Made by a program: the position numbers and the translations under genes
Notes under the pieces: generated by a model
The model's database searches: none
What the model was told of the DNA's origin: nothing
What the model saw: only the letters and a program-made list of their open reading frames with translations
Part shown: positions 21,139 to 31,489 of the stretch, piece by piece
Numbering within the stretch: the first letter of the stretch is position 1
Layout: each line of letters begins with the position of its first letter
DNA from: Actinomycetes bacterium
GTDB taxonomy: Bacteria; Actinomycetota; Actinomycetes; Nanopelagicales; Nanopelagicaceae
Direction of reading: 5' to 3'
Assembly (NCBI GenBank): GCA_025360085.1
Contig: JANYCW010000046.1
Location: 52,036-116,035, forward strand
Length of the DNA: 64,000 bases

Positions 21139-22445
21139 GCGATCTCGCCATTTGAGTGAAGGAGACCATCACATAATGTCGCGATTCCATTAAAAAATGT
21201 ATGAGTAACAACTCCTGGAAGTTCATATCCGTGAAAGGGAGTATTGCGAGAGTTGGATGCAACTAAATCTTTATCTACAACCCATGTCGCCGATGGATTG
21301 ATAACGGTCAGATTGGCTTTCGCACCGATTTGAAGGTTTCTGCCTTGTCCTTGATAGCCAGCGATTCGCGCAGGGGCTGTAGATAGTCGATCGGCAACTT
21401 GTGCCCAACCGATTAAACGAGTGTCCACCATAGTTTTTTGCACAATTGAGAGCGCCGTTTCTAGGCCCAACATGCCAAAAGAGGCCTCTTGCCATTCGCA
21501 CTCTTTGGATTCTAGTGAATGTGGAGCGTGGTCCGTGGCAACAATATCAATGACTCCTTCAGCGAGAGCTTCTCGCAAGGCCATCACATCCTTTTCGCTA
21601 CGCAAGGGTGGATTTACTTTAAAAATGGGGTCATATGAACGAGCTAATTCATCGGTTAATAGAAGATGATGCGGCGTCACTTCGGCAGTGACATTAATTC
21701 CACGTGCTTTAGCCCATCGAATAATTTCAACGCCCCCAGCGGTAGTCACATGACAAATATGAAGACGCGACTTAACATGATCGGTAAGTAAAACATCGCG
21801 GGCAATAATCGCTTCTTCGGCAATGGCTGGCCAACCTTTGAGACCTAAAATGGAGGAGACCGAGCCTTCGTTCATTTGAGAACCTACCGTTAAGCGTGGC
21901 TCTTGGGCGTGCTGAGCGATGACGCCATCGAATTTTTTAATGTACTCAAGTGCCCTTCGCATGACGAGTGGATCAAAGACGCAGTTTCCGTCATCACTAA
22001 AAACACGCACTCGTGCGATCGAATCGGCCATCGCTCCGATTTCAGAGAGTGCTTGACCCTTCAATCCCTGCGTCACCGCGCCTATTGGAAATACATCAAG
22101 TAATCCCGCCTCTTGGCCTAAGCGAAATACTTGTTCGACAACGCCGGCATTATCGGCAACCGGTGAAGTATTTGCCATCGCAGAAAGCGCAGTAAAACCG
22201 CCCTTGGCACCTGATCGAGATCCCGAAAGCACGGTTTCAGCATCTTCTCGCCCAGGCTCGCGAAGATGAGTATGGAGATCAACCAAACCTGGAAGAAGTA
22301 CCGAACCCGTGACATCGATGAGAGTGGCGTGCGCATCGATAAGGTTCAAATCAATTTTTTCAATACATCCATGTGCAATTAATACATCGGCTTTGCTTCC
22401 ATCTGGCAATGCCGCACCTTTGAGTAGGTAACGATGTGTGGACAT
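21135..22445 (-). CDS. pyrC: Dihydroorotase
   Basis: LLPGLVDLHTHLREPGREDAET, IDIVATDHAPHSLESK. Confidence 0.96.
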   Translation of the reverse strand: MSTHRYLLKGAALPDGSKADVLIAHGCIEKIDLNLIDAHATLIDVTGSVLLPGLVDLHTHLREPGREDAETVLSGSRSGAKGGFTALSAMANTSPVADNAGVVEQVFRLGQEAGLLDVFPIGAVTQGLKGQALSEIGAMADSIARVRVFSDDGNCVFDPLVMRRALEYIKKFDGVIAQHAQEPRLTVGSQMNEGSVSSILGLKGWPAIAEEAIIARDVLLTDHVKSRLHICHVTTAGGVEIIRWAKARGINVTAEVTPHHLLLTDELARSYDPIFKVNPPLRSEKDVMALREALAEGVIDIVATDHAPHSLESKECEWQEASFGMLGLETALSIVQKTMVDTRLIGWAQVADRLSTAPARIAGYQGQGRNLQIGAKANLTVINPSATWVVDKDLVASNSRNTPFHGYELPGVVTHTFFNGIATLCDGLLHSNGEIA

Positions 22446-23392
22446 TAACTGCCACCCTCTTTCAAAGATTGACCCGCAAGCAAGACGTATAAGATTGCCA
22501 TTCGAACACTCACTCCATTTGCAACCTGTTCAACGATGACCGAGCGAGCACTGTCGGCAACTTCAGCTGCGATCTCTAAACCGCGATTCATCGGGCCAGG
22601 ATGCATAATAATTGCAGGAGCGTTCATTAATTTAAGTCGCTGCGATGTTAACCCAAAGTAGCGTGAATATTCTCTGGCGTTAGGATAGAAGAGATCATTC
22701 ATTCGCTCTTGTTGAACTCGCAGCATCATCACAACATCAACTGCGCCTATAGCGGCATCAAAATCATATGAAACAGATACTGGCCAACTTTCGATTCCGA
22801 CTGGCAGCAGAGTAGGTGGGGCAACAATTACTACGCTCGCACCTAAGAGATTCAAAAGCAATACATTCGAGCGGGCTACGCGCGAATGCAGGACATCCCC
22901 GACAATCGCAACACGAAGCCCGGCTAAATCCGGTGCGCCTTTACTCAAGTGTTTCCTGATTGTAAAGGCATCCAGAAGAGCCTGACTTGGATGTTCATGT
23001 GTCCCATCCCCAGCGTTAATAACACTTCCGTGCATCCACTCCGAACTGGCTAATCGCGCTGGTGCACCTGATGCACCATGCCTGATGACAACTGCATCGG
23101 CGCCCATGGCCTGTAAGGTCAGCGCGGTATCCTTGAGCGATTCGCCCTTACTGGCACTCGATCCTTTCGAAGAAAAGTTAATGACATCTGCAGATAGACG
23201 TTTTGCCGCGGCTTCAAATGAGATACGGGTACGCGTTGAATCTTCAGCGAAGAGATTGACAATCGTCTTGCCACGAAGTGTTGGAAGTTTCTTCACAGCC
23301 CCATCACTCACGCGCGCTAATTCAGTAGCAGTATCTAGAATTGAAAGCGCTTGTGCCTTTGATAGATCTGCGATTGAAAGTAAGTGGCGCAT
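22445..23392 (-). CDS. pyrB: Aspartate carbamoyltransferase catalytic subunit
   Basis: [49 protein letters not shown]. Confidence 0.96.
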   Translation of the reverse strand: MRHLLSIADLSKAQALSILDTATELARVSDGAVKKLPTLRGKTIVNLFAEDSTRTRISFEAAAKRLSADVINFSSKGSSASKGESLKDTALTLQAMGADAVVIRHGASGAPARLASSEWMHGSVINAGDGTHEHPSQALLDAFTIRKHLSKGAPDLAGLRVAIVGDVLHSRVARSNVLLLNLLGASVVIVAPPTLLPVGIESWPVSVSYDFDAAIGAVDVVMMLRVQQERMNDLFYPNAREYSRYFGLTSQRLKLMNAPAIIMHPGPMNRGLEIAAEVADSARSVIVEQVANGVSVRMAILYVLLAGQSLKEGGS

Positions 23393-23919
23393 TAGTTATT
23401 TTCTATCAAAACTTCATCCACATCCTCTATTTCAACAAGATGTACCTTTACAGCTTGATCAATTGAGGTGGGTAGATTTTTGCCCACGAAGTCGGCACGA
23501 ATCGGAAGTTCTCGATGACCCCGATCGACTAGTACCGCCAGTTGTACACTCCGAGGACGCCCAACCTCACCTATGGCATCGAGAGCGGCTCGAATTGTGC
23601 GACCGGAAAATAAAACGTCATCGATGAAGATAACATCTCGATCATTTACCCCTTCATGTGGAATCACCGTGGCCATAATCGCTCGAGGCGGGCGCATGCG
23701 CAAATCATCGCGGTGCATGGTGATGTCGAGCATTCCGACGGGGATTTCATGGCCGGCAATTTCGGCCATAGTTCGAGAAATGCGCTGGGCTAGGTGGGCA
23801 CCACGAGTCGGAATACCTAAAAGTGTGATCTGAGTGGAGAGTGCGTTAGCCTCTAAAATTTCATGTGACAAACGAACGAGGGCTCGGGCGATATCGGCCG
23901 AGGACAGGGCAACACTCAC
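23392..23919 (-). CDS. pyrR: Bifunctional pyr operon regulator / uracil phosphoribosyltransferase PyrR
   Basis: [25 protein letters not shown] loop, [17 protein letters not shown] at 23917-23919 preferred: AAGGAG lies 6 nt upstream. Confidence 0.93.
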   Translation of the reverse strand: MSVALSSADIARALVRLSHEILEANALSTQITLLGIPTRGAHLAQRISRTMAEIAGHEIPVGMLDITMHRDDLRMRPPRAIMATVIPHEGVNDRDVIFIDDVLFSGRTIRAALDAIGEVGRPRSVQLAVLVDRGHRELPIRADFVGKNLPTSIDQAVKVHLVEIEDVDEVLIENN

Positions 23920-23925
23920 GTAAAT

Positions 23926-23952
23926 CTCCTTCCCCATCTCTCTGGACGGGTC
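23926..23952 (-). promoter_or_regulatory. Candidate PyrR RNA-binding loop overlapping the pyrR ribosome-binding region
   Basis: Minus strand: CGACCCGTCCAGAGAGATGGGGAAGGAG then 6 nt then GTG. GUCCAGAGAG matches the conserved PyrR binding-loop core, and the SD (AAGGAG) is directly adjacent. Confidence 0.7.
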
Positions 23953-24044
23953 GTTAAAGGATGCGTGGGAGAGTGTAGCACCAGCGATTTCAAACTGTGG
24001 ATAACCAGGGCTGTGCGTCGGGGCTTCATATTACTCTGCCCTCC

Positions 24045-24548
24045 ATGACAACAAAAGAAGCAATCTCTGCTCGTATCCGTGCCATCCGAATCTCCAAAGG
24101 CCTATCGCTCTCTGACGTTGAGAGAGAAAGCAATCGCAGCATTCGAGCCGTGGTTTTAGGTTCTTATGAACGAGGTGACCGTACGCTAAGCATCACGAAG
24201 GCGGTAAAAATAGCGGAGTTTTATGCAGTTCCCCTCTCCTATCTTTTAGAGCCACCAATTCCAGCAAGCGGATCTGAGCACGCCCTCGTCATTGACTTAC
24301 GCCGAATGCGTGCACTCCTGGCCCGAACAGATCAAGCAACCATGCACAACACACCTCTTCGAATCATCATTACCTATATCAGCGGAATCGTCGCCCTGCG
24401 AAATGATTGGAATGGTGAAGTTCTCTCATTGCGCGTCAGCGATCTAACTGCATTAGCGATGGCAACGGGCAAAAATAGCCAAGAGATTGAAAGCCTTCTT
24501 CATCACAACCAACTTCTGTTGGACGCTAAATTGCCAAACTCTCTTTAA
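24045..24548 (+). CDS. bldD: BldD-like transcriptional regulator (HTH XRE)
   Basis: SARIRAIRISKGLSLSDVERESNRSIRAVVLGSYERGDRTLSITKAVKIAEFYAVPLSYLL; conserved actinobacterial neighbourhood with nusB/efp/pyrR; C-terminal RNDWNGEVLSLRVSD motif. Confidence 0.88.
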   Translation: MTTKEAISARIRAIRISKGLSLSDVERESNRSIRAVVLGSYERGDRTLSITKAVKIAEFYAVPLSYLLEPPIPASGSEHALVIDLRRMRALLARTDQATMHNTPLRIIITYISGIVALRNDWNGEVLSLRVSDLTALAMATGKNSQEIESLLHHNQLLLDAKLPNSL

Positions 24549-24942
24549 TCGACGAAATCCGTCCTAATACTCCATGAATGAAACCGGCAGATTCATCGGT
24601 CGATAGTTCTTTGGCAAGGATTAACGCCTCATCGATAGCGACTGCATCAGGAATCGTTTGCGACCAGAGGAGTTCAAAAATGCCAATTCGAAGAATATTT
24701 CTATCAACGGCTGGCAAGCGATCCATATCCCAGCCTTGAGCATAGGTCGTAATTAACTCATCAATCTTTCGTCGATTCTCGCCAACCCCATGAACGAGCT
24801 CACGGGTGTACTCACGGATGGGCTTTGAATCTGAATTCACGATATCGCGAAGTACTAAGGTTTCAACTGCGCTCGTTCCACGGATATCTGCCTCAAAGAG
24901 AAGATCTAGCGCTGCTTTTCTAGATTTGCTACGTGCTGACAC
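24526..24942 (-). CDS. nusB: Transcription antitermination factor NusB
   Basis: SRKAALDLLFEADIRG...DRNILRIGIFELLWSQTIPDAVAIDEALILAKELS. Confidence 0.93.
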   Translation of the reverse strand: MSARSKSRKAALDLLFEADIRGTSAVETLVLRDIVNSDSKPIREYTRELVHGVGENRRKIDELITTYAQGWDMDRLPAVDRNILRIGIFELLWSQTIPDAVAIDEALILAKELSTDESAGFIHGVLGRISSIKESLAI

Positions 24943-25502
24943 TAGTTAGCGCGGCCTTGGTAGGAGCCATCCCGTGTATCGACCATCACGATCTCATCTT
25001 GCTTAATAAAAAGCGGAACTTGAATTTCGATTCCGGTCTCAACCGTTGCCGGTTTTGTACCTCCTGATGAGCGATCTCCTTGTATGCCAGGTTCAGTGTA
25101 GGTAATCCTCAGAGGAAGTGCCGCGGCAAGTTCGATGTATAAAGGGTTTCCATCGTGGACAGCAACAACGGCATCGGTATTTTCAAGCATGTAGTTTGCC
25201 ATCACTCCAACTGTGGCCATAGAAATTACCATCTGATCGAAGGTTTTAACATCCATAAATACAAAATCTTCACCCTCTTTGTACAAAAACTGCATATCGC
25301 GTTTTTCTAGAATTTCGATATCAATTTTTACGCCCGAGTTGAAGGTGCGATCAATAACTTTTCCCGTAAGAACTGACTTCAATTTGGTTCGAACGAAGGC
25401 TGGGCCTTTGCCCGGCTTGACATGCTGAAACTCAACAACATTCCAGAGCTGACCTTCAATATCTAAAGTAATTCCATTTTTCAAATCAGCTGTCGTTGCC
25501 AC
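24942..25502 (-). CDS. efp: Translation elongation factor P
   Basis: [42 protein letters not shown]. Confidence 0.97.
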   Translation of the reverse strand: MATTADLKNGITLDIEGQLWNVVEFQHVKPGKGPAFVRTKLKSVLTGKVIDRTFNSGVKIDIEILEKRDMQFLYKEGEDFVFMDVKTFDQMVISMATVGVMANYMLENTDAVVAVHDGNPLYIELAAALPLRITYTEPGIQGDRSSGGTKPATVETGIEIQVPLFIKQDEIVMVDTRDGSYQGRAN

Positions 25503-25589
25503 GGTAAAGCTCCACTCGTTGAAATAATTCGGCTACCCGTTGTGATAGCAAGATGGCAAGGATACCCGCAATCTGAGGCCCATATTTTC

Positions 25590-26027
25590 CTAGCCAATGA
25601 GGGCTTTAAGGGCGATAATCGCCAAAACATAAGAATTCGGGCCAAAGCCCGCAATTGTGCCATGGGCCACTCCAGAGATTACCGATGTATGGCGAAACTC
25701 CTCTCGCGACATTGGATTCGATAGATGTACCTCAATCAGAGGTGAGTTAACTAACTCGGCCGCATCACGAATGGCATACGAGTAATGCGTAAAGGCAGCT
25801 GGATTAATAATGACCGGGGTTTGATTATCGGCGGCCTCATGCAGCCAGCCGATAATGATCGACTCGTCATCACTTTGACGTACGTCGGCTTCAAATCCAT
25901 GTGATGTAGCAGCTATCTCGATGTGATTTTTGAGTTCACCATAATTTAAATCCCCATAGATCGAAGAGTCGCGAATATCTAAGCGAGCTAAATTTGGTCC
26001 ATTTATCACCAGTATCTTCATGAGCAT
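25590..26027 (-). CDS. aroQ: 3-dehydroquinate dehydratase type II
   Basis: KILVINGPNLARLDIRDSSIYG, INPAAFTHYSYAIRDA, IEVHLSNPMSREEFRHTSVI. Confidence 0.95.
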   Translation of the reverse strand: MLMKILVINGPNLARLDIRDSSIYGDLNYGELKNHIEIAATSHGFEADVRQSDDESIIIGWLHEAADNQTPVIINPAAFTHYSYAIRDAAELVNSPLIEVHLSNPMSREEFRHTSVISGVAHGTIAGFGPNSYVLAIIALKALIG

Positions 26028-27073
26028 ATTCTCTCATAGGCAGTGCGCAGCTCAATCTCAAGCGGATTTTCTATGCGCACGGTCTCACCTATCGAAGTTA
26101 AAGCTACGAAACGCAGTGAGTTACCCCGCGTTTTTTTATCTAAGGACAATAACGGGAGTAACTCCGGCCAAGCCGCGCGAGGATATGCAATAGGCAGTTG
26201 TAACCCACCTAAAACTAATCGATGCTCCTCTACAATCTCGGCCGAAAGCAACCCCTTAATGTGAGCGAGTTCGGCGGCGAAAACCATACCTATAGAGACT
26301 GCTTCACCATGGCGAAGTGCAAATTTACTATGAATTTCCAGTGCATGACCAAGAGTATGTCCGTAGTTAAGCACTTCTCGCGCAAAACTTTCCTTAAAAT
26401 CTTGTGATACAACATTGGCCTTAACCGATATCGCGGCATCTATTATTCTCGCAACACTGTTGAAATCTGAGCGAAGTTCCAAAACTGCTTTATTGCGTAA
26501 GAGATCAATGATTCCACCATCTGCAATAAAACCACATTTAATAACTTCAGCCATCCCGGCACAGAAATCTCGATCCGAAAGCGTGGTAAGCCACGAAAAA
26601 TCAACTAACACTTTAATCGGTGAATGAAAAGCACCAATTAAATTCTTTCCATACTCACTGTTAATCCCTGTTTTTCCGCCAATGGATGCATCTACCATTC
26701 CTGCAACGCTTGTTGGCACTGCCACCCAATCGATACCCCTTAACCAAGAGGCCGCAGCAAATCCGGCAACATCGGTTACCGCTCCTCCCCCAACTCCAAC
26801 GATGAGATCCGAGCGAGTGAAACCGGCAGCACCCAACCAGTCCCAAAGCTTTGACAGGGTAGCTAGATTTTTACCTGCTTCTGCATCCGGAATGCTGAAA
26901 TAGAAAATCTCGGTATCAATCTCACCAACTATGTGCACAGCTTCGGTCATGGCGCTTGAGTGAATTACTGCCATACGAACTCTGCCTCTCGCAATGGCGC
27001 CTAACTCGTCTCTCCAATTACAGTCCGTAGTGACCGTGTAATTTCGTTCGGAATGTACGGAGATGGTTTTCAT
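26018..27073 (-). CDS. aroB: 3-dehydroquinate synthase
   Basis: VGVGGGAVTDVAGFAAASWLRGIDWVAVPTS, LNYGHTLGHALE. Confidence 0.96.
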   Translation of the reverse strand: MKTISVHSERNYTVTTDCNWRDELGAIARGRVRMAVIHSSAMTEAVHIVGEIDTEIFYFSIPDAEAGKNLATLSKLWDWLGAAGFTRSDLIVGVGGGAVTDVAGFAAASWLRGIDWVAVPTSVAGMVDASIGGKTGINSEYGKNLIGAFHSPIKVLVDFSWLTTLSDRDFCAGMAEVIKCGFIADGGIIDLLRNKAVLELRSDFNSVARIIDAAISVKANVVSQDFKESFAREVLNYGHTLGHALEIHSKFALRHGEAVSIGMVFAAELAHIKGLLSAEIVEEHRLVLGGLQLPIAYPRAAWPELLPLLSLDKKTRGNSLRFVALTSIGETVRIENPLEIELRTAYERICS

Positions 27074-27574
27074 CTATATCGCCTCCTTAATTGCTTTTAC
27101 AATCTCACTAATCCGAAGCGTATCGACCTTGATGGTCACCGTCGCTAATTTTTCATAAATCGGACGACGTGCTTCATACAACGCCTGCCATTGCGCACGC
27201 GGGTTACCAAGTAGCAAAGGTCTATCTCGATTAAAACCGACTCGTGGCGCCGCCACAGACAAGGAAACGTCGAGAAAAACAATCGCAGCGCCAGATTCTT
27301 TGAGTTCGCGTTGTGCCCGTTCGGGGATCGCTGCTCCACCGCCCAAGGAAAGCACCGAAAGAGGCTCCTTTAACGCCAAAACCAAGGCTTCAAACTCGAA
27401 TTGTCTAAATACCTCCTCACCTTGATCCATGAAAATATCGGAAATACTCGTGCCTGTACGCGCTTGAACCAGGAGATCGGTCTCTACAAAATGCAGATGC
27501 AAGGATTTAGCAAGCGCCTTTCCTACCGAACTCTTTCCACTTCCTGGTGCTCCAGTGAGAACTACTCGCGGCAT
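27074..27574 (-). CDS. aroK: Shikimate kinase
   Basis: VLTGAPGSGKSSVGKALA, FRQFEFEAL, LSLGGGAAIPE, NRDRPLL. Confidence 0.95.
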   Translation of the reverse strand: MPRVVLTGAPGSGKSSVGKALAKSLHLHFVETDLLVQARTGTSISDIFMDQGEEVFRQFEFEALVLALKEPLSVLSLGGGAAIPERAQRELKESGAAIVFLDVSLSVAAPRVGFNRDRPLLLGNPRAQWQALYEARRPIYEKLATVTIKVDTLRISEIVKAIKEAI

Positions 27575-27581
27575 AGTGGCC

Positions 27582-28763
27582 TTACTTAAAATTTAAGTTT
27601 TGCATGTAGCTCTGAAAATTTCGCGTTGTCTCTTCAAGGCTATCTCCACCAAATTTCTCCAGCACTGCCTCGGCTAAAACCAAAGCTACCATCGCCTCAG
27701 CAACAACACCCGCTGCCGGAACTGCGCAGACATCAGAACGTTGATTAATTGCTTTTGCGCTCAATCCCGTTGCTACATCAATCGTCTCTAATGCTTTTGG
27801 GACAGTGGAGATTGGTTTCATTGCAGCACGTACCCGAAGCACCTCCCCATTTGTCATACCGCCTTCAGTACCGCCGGCGCGATTACTGCGACGAATAATT
27901 TCTCCATCCTCAGATCGGCCTATCTCATCATGGGCCACGCTTCCGCGCCGAAGCGCCGTTTCAAAGCCATCACCAATTTCAACTCCCTTTATTGCCTGAA
28001 TCCCCATAAGAGCCCCGGCAAGGCGCGAATCTAAACGGCGATCCCAATGTACGTGCGAGCCAAGACCAGGCGGAACATTAAAGGCAAGCACTTCAACAAC
28101 CCCACCTAATGTATCTCCCTCCGAGTGGGCATTTTCAATCTCAGCAATCATCAGAGAACTCGTCCGGGAATCGGCACATCGAACCGGATCGTCGTCTATT
28201 CGCTCCATCTCCCCTGCCTCAGGCAGGTGGGCATCCACTGGAGTTCGAATTGCACCGATAGAAAGTACGTGACTTAAAATAGTTATTCCGAGGCTTTGCT
28301 CAAGAAAATTGCGTGCAACTGCCCCTAATGCAACACGCGAAGCGGTCTCACGGGCACTGGCACGTTCAAGAATCGCTCGTGCATCATCGAGATTATATTT
28401 CTGCATTCCAACTAAATCTGCATGACCTGGACGTGGGCGAGTAAGTGGGGCGTTCCGAGCCAAGTTCTCAATCTCTCCTGCGGGAACTGGATCTGGCGAC
28501 ATAATCTTTTCCCACTTGGGCCACTCTGAGTTCGCAATCTGAATTGCAATGGGGCCACCTTGAGTCAAACCTAAACGCACTCCTCCAAGAATCGTAACTT
28601 TATCGGCCTCAAAACTCTGACGTGCACCACGGCCTACACCTAAGCGTCTGCGAGAAAGGTGAAAATCAATATCTACCGTGGTGATTCTTACTGAGGCTGG
28701 GATGCCTTCGAGAATTGCACTTAATGCCTCTCCATGAGACTCACCAGCTGTTAACCAACGCAT
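27582..28763 (-). CDS. aroC: Chorismate synthase
   Basis: [54 protein letters not shown]. Confidence 0.97.
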   Translation of the reverse strand: MRWLTAGESHGEALSAILEGIPASVRITTVDIDFHLSRRRLGVGRGARQSFEADKVTILGGVRLGLTQGGPIAIQIANSEWPKWEKIMSPDPVPAGEIENLARNAPLTRPRPGHADLVGMQKYNLDDARAILERASARETASRVALGAVARNFLEQSLGITILSHVLSIGAIRTPVDAHLPEAGEMERIDDDPVRCADSRTSSLMIAEIENAHSEGDTLGGVVEVLAFNVPPGLGSHVHWDRRLDSRLAGALMGIQAIKGVEIGDGFETALRRGSVAHDEIGRSEDGEIIRRSNRAGGTEGGMTNGEVLRVRAAMKPISTVPKALETIDVATGLSAKAINQRSDVCAVPAAGVVAEAMVALVLAEAVLEKFGGDSLEETTRNFQSYMQNLNFK

Positions 28764-29190
28764 CTGCGTATTCTTGCAGATATGCAGTGTCCTTGGCGCC
28801 TAAATAGAGTGCAGTTCCGATAAATATCGCAAATGCTAAGGGTACGCTTTGAGGAATCCGAAGTTTGATGCCCAACATCAGTGCAATCTGTGCTAACGAG
28901 CATACGTACACGCAGGTAAGAAAAACTAACAAATTCGATATTTTATCAACATCCAGCGCAAGGACTGCCAGGAGCAATAGTTTGACATCGCCCATTCCGA
29001 TTTTTAGAAGCAGATTTGCCACCACTGCAATCAGACAAGCCCAAGCCAGAACGGAGATTGAAACTACACCAAATAATGTGCGCTCGATAAAGATTGAATA
29101 TGCAAGGAATATAAGATAGATATTTGGAATTCTACGATAACGCCAATCTGCAAAACACATTGGAATTGCAAATAATGCAAGCGCTGCCAT
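28741..29190 (-). CDS. Prepilin peptidase, A24 family (short form)
   Basis: [11 protein letters not shown] and [17 protein letters not shown] aspartate motifs; multiple TM segments; 149 aa. Confidence 0.85.
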   Translation of the reverse strand: MAALALFAIPMCFADWRYRRIPNIYLIFLAYSIFIERTLFGVVSISVLAWACLIAVVANLLLKIGMGDVKLLLLAVLALDVDKISNLLVFLTCVYVCSLAQIALMLGIKLRIPQSVPLAFAIFIGTALYLGAKDTAYLQEYADALVNSW

Positions 29191-29227
29191 AAGTAAATAT
29201 TAAACGTGTATTATGAGAAAAAATCTC

Positions 29228-30046
29228 TTATGTGGATAAAGATAGAGCCCTGACTCCATGGGTGCGCATGAGTTCTGCCATAGCAAGACGATCAAACTTC
29301 TCTCCAGAAAAAATTGATACTTGATCCATCGCTTGATGAATCAGTAAATCCAATCCGTCTATAACGGCCGCGCCAGAAGCGCTCCACTGGCGCAATGCCA
29401 GCGTGGGCCAAGGCTTATAAAGAACGTCAAAGAAAACGGCCGAAGAATCAGTTGGGAAAGATTGGACAAGAGAGTCAGTGACACCTTCAGGCGTTGTCGA
29501 AATAATCAAATCCGCGTATTCAAGCGCTCCGAAGTCTTGCCAATTCACAAACTCTAATTCCGAGATTTCAACGCTGTTGGAAATTGCTTCAACTCTAGAA
29601 ATGGAGCGATTCATTACTGTAATTCGATCTGCCACCCCATCACATGCTGCTGCAGCCGCACGCGCCGTAGCCCCGGCTCCAATTATTAAAACTTCACCGC
29701 TCGCATCACATCCATGTGCGGCAAGGGCATGTGTAAAACCGGAAACATCGGTAGAGGTTGCACTCCAGTGGCCTTGGAATTGCACCAAGGTATTTGCACT
29801 TCGGATTCGTGCTGAAAGTGGTGAAACTCTCGAAACACATTCCAAAACCTCTTCCTTCAAAGGCATCGTCAATGAGAAACCCGTCCATTTTTCATCACAT
29901 GTCGATAGAAATGATTCCAATGTGCCACTACAAATTTCTATTGCGGTGTACTCACTTTCTAATCCCAACTCTTGATATGCGACGGTGTGCAGTAATGGAC
30001 TTAAGGAGTGTGAAATTGGAGATCCTAAAACAGCCGCCTTTATCAC
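29228..30046 (-). CDS. aroE: Shikimate dehydrogenase
   Basis: AAVLGSPISHSLSPLLHTVAY, GFSLTMPLKEEVL, LIIGAGATARAAAAA. Confidence 0.93.
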   Translation of the reverse strand: MIKAAVLGSPISHSLSPLLHTVAYQELGLESEYTAIEICSGTLESFLSTCDEKWTGFSLTMPLKEEVLECVSRVSPLSARIRSANTLVQFQGHWSATSTDVSGFTHALAAHGCDASGEVLIIGAGATARAAAAACDGVADRITVMNRSISRVEAISNSVEISELEFVNWQDFGALEYADLIISTTPEGVTDSLVQSFPTDSSAVFFDVLYKPWPTLALRQWSASGAAVIDGLDLLIHQAMDQVSIFSGEKFDRLAMAELMRTHGVRALSLST

Positions 30047-31059
30047 TTGAAAGCTCCGGCCAATCGATTCTTTTCATATAAGCGCTTCCACGCAAGGAAC
30101 TCGGCACTGGTTGCGCTAAAGCGTGTATCCCCTGGAGCTACGGTAATAAAGTAGAGCCAATCGCCTTTGCCGGGGTTTAACGCTGCGCGCAATGCATCTG
30201 CGCCGGGATTTCCAATGGGAGTCGGCGGTAAACCATAATGTTTGTATGTGTTGTAAGGAGAGTTGATCAGAGTCGAAGAAGTACTTAAGAATATCTCGCC
30301 ACGCACTCTTTTAATGTAATGCACTGTTGAATCCATCTGTAACGGCATTGAAATATTTAGGCGATTAATAATCGTGCGAGCTACCTTTGTAAAATCTACT
30401 GAATCGCCTTCGGCCTGTACAATTGAGGCGATTGTCAATAACTGCAATGGTGAGTATCGATTTTGAGCCCCCAAAATATCGATTCCGGCCTTCTCGCTTC
30501 TAAAGCGATTTATCATGGCTTGGACGACTTGAGTTGCAGTAGTACCTTTTGGAAAACTGTATTGAGCTGGAAAAAGAAGGCCTTCAGCGTTTTTAAAACC
30601 ACTGGGAAGAATTGCATCCATAAATGCCGAATTAATCTCATCTACGGTAAAACCATACTGGCGCATCGACTCTATGATTTCACTCTTCCACGCACCTTCA
30701 AAAACCCTGATCAAATTAGGAATTCGGGTTGGATCCAATAACTGTTCTAACGCCTGCGTTGCAGAAATCGAAAGTGTTAGGCGGTGAGCACCTGGAGATG
30801 TTTTTTCAGATCTCTTATCACCAACCGCTGCTCGAAAATATGCCAGAGAAGATTTTACAACCCCATGAGCAAAAAGAAGTTGGGCTATCTCCAAACCCGT
30901 ACTTCCAACTGGAATCTCGATTGTGACCTCTGCCTCTGTAGAAGAAATCACGCGAGTTGGATAGTCAGGGGCGACGGAAACATTATTTCGAAGTGCGTGT
31001 AAACCGAAGGCTAAAAGCATTGCAACAAGCACAATGAGAGAGATGACGCGGAGTTTCAT
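30043..31059 (-). CDS. mltG: Endolytic murein transglycosylase MltG
   Basis: YceG-like: LLTIASIVQAEG...LQMDSTVHYI...SPYNTYKHYGLPPTPIGNPGADALRAALNP. Confidence 0.94.
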   Translation of the reverse strand: MKLRVISLIVLVAMLLAFGLHALRNNVSVAPDYPTRVISSTEAEVTIEIPVGSTGLEIAQLLFAHGVVKSSLAYFRAAVGDKRSEKTSPGAHRLTLSISATQALEQLLDPTRIPNLIRVFEGAWKSEIIESMRQYGFTVDEINSAFMDAILPSGFKNAEGLLFPAQYSFPKGTTATQVVQAMINRFRSEKAGIDILGAQNRYSPLQLLTIASIVQAEGDSVDFTKVARTIINRLNISMPLQMDSTVHYIKRVRGEIFLSTSSTLINSPYNTYKHYGLPPTPIGNPGADALRAALNPGKGDWLYFITVAPGDTRFSATSAEFLAWKRLYEKNRLAGAFK

Positions 31060-31487
31060 TGACGATTTTTTTCTAGTGAAAGGGCAAACTCCAAAATGGC
31101 AACCGCCGCCGCTTCATCGATTCGCTTCTTTGATGTCTTTGCGTTTAAACCCGATTCTCGCAAACTCCTGCTAGCACTCACTGTTGATAAGCGTTCATCA
31201 ATTTCAATAATGGGTACCGTAGTTAATGTCGCTAAAAACGCTATAAATGCGAGAGATTTTTCACGCGCAAGTCCGGTACTTCCATCCATATGTGAGGGTT
31301 TACCAACGTAAATGGTGATTGGTTCAAACTCTAGAAAGATTTTAGCGATGGTGGGCATAAGTTTCTTATCATGTGAGTTCAAAGTCACCAAAGGTGAAGC
31401 CAAGATTGCATCTGGATCAGTCAGGGCTACACCAATTCTTACATCGCCATAATCAAAGGCGATACGACGACCTCTTTGAATAATCAT
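31056..31487 (-). CDS. ruvX: Putative pre-16S rRNA nuclease / Holliday junction resolvase-like (YqgF/RuvX)
   Basis: RRIAFDYGDVRIGVALTDPDAILASPL, VGKPSHMDGSTG, DERLSTVSASRSL. Confidence 0.93.
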   Translation of the reverse strand: MIIQRGRRIAFDYGDVRIGVALTDPDAILASPLVTLNSHDKKLMPTIAKIFLEFEPITIYVGKPSHMDGSTGLAREKSLAFIAFLATLTTVPIIEIDERLSTVSASRSLRESGLNAKTSKKRIDEAAAVAILEFALSLEKNRQ

Positions 31488-31489
31488 TA

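Noticed and set aside
23990-24030. Possible BldD operator (taaccagggctgtg) upstream of bldD
   Set aside because: Spacing does not fit the remembered BldD consensus; too weak to claim without a matrix scan.
29205-29232. gaga-aaaaa-tctc hairpin between the prepilin peptidase and aroE
   Set aside because: Stem of only 4-5 bp and within a co-directional gene run; not a convincing terminator.
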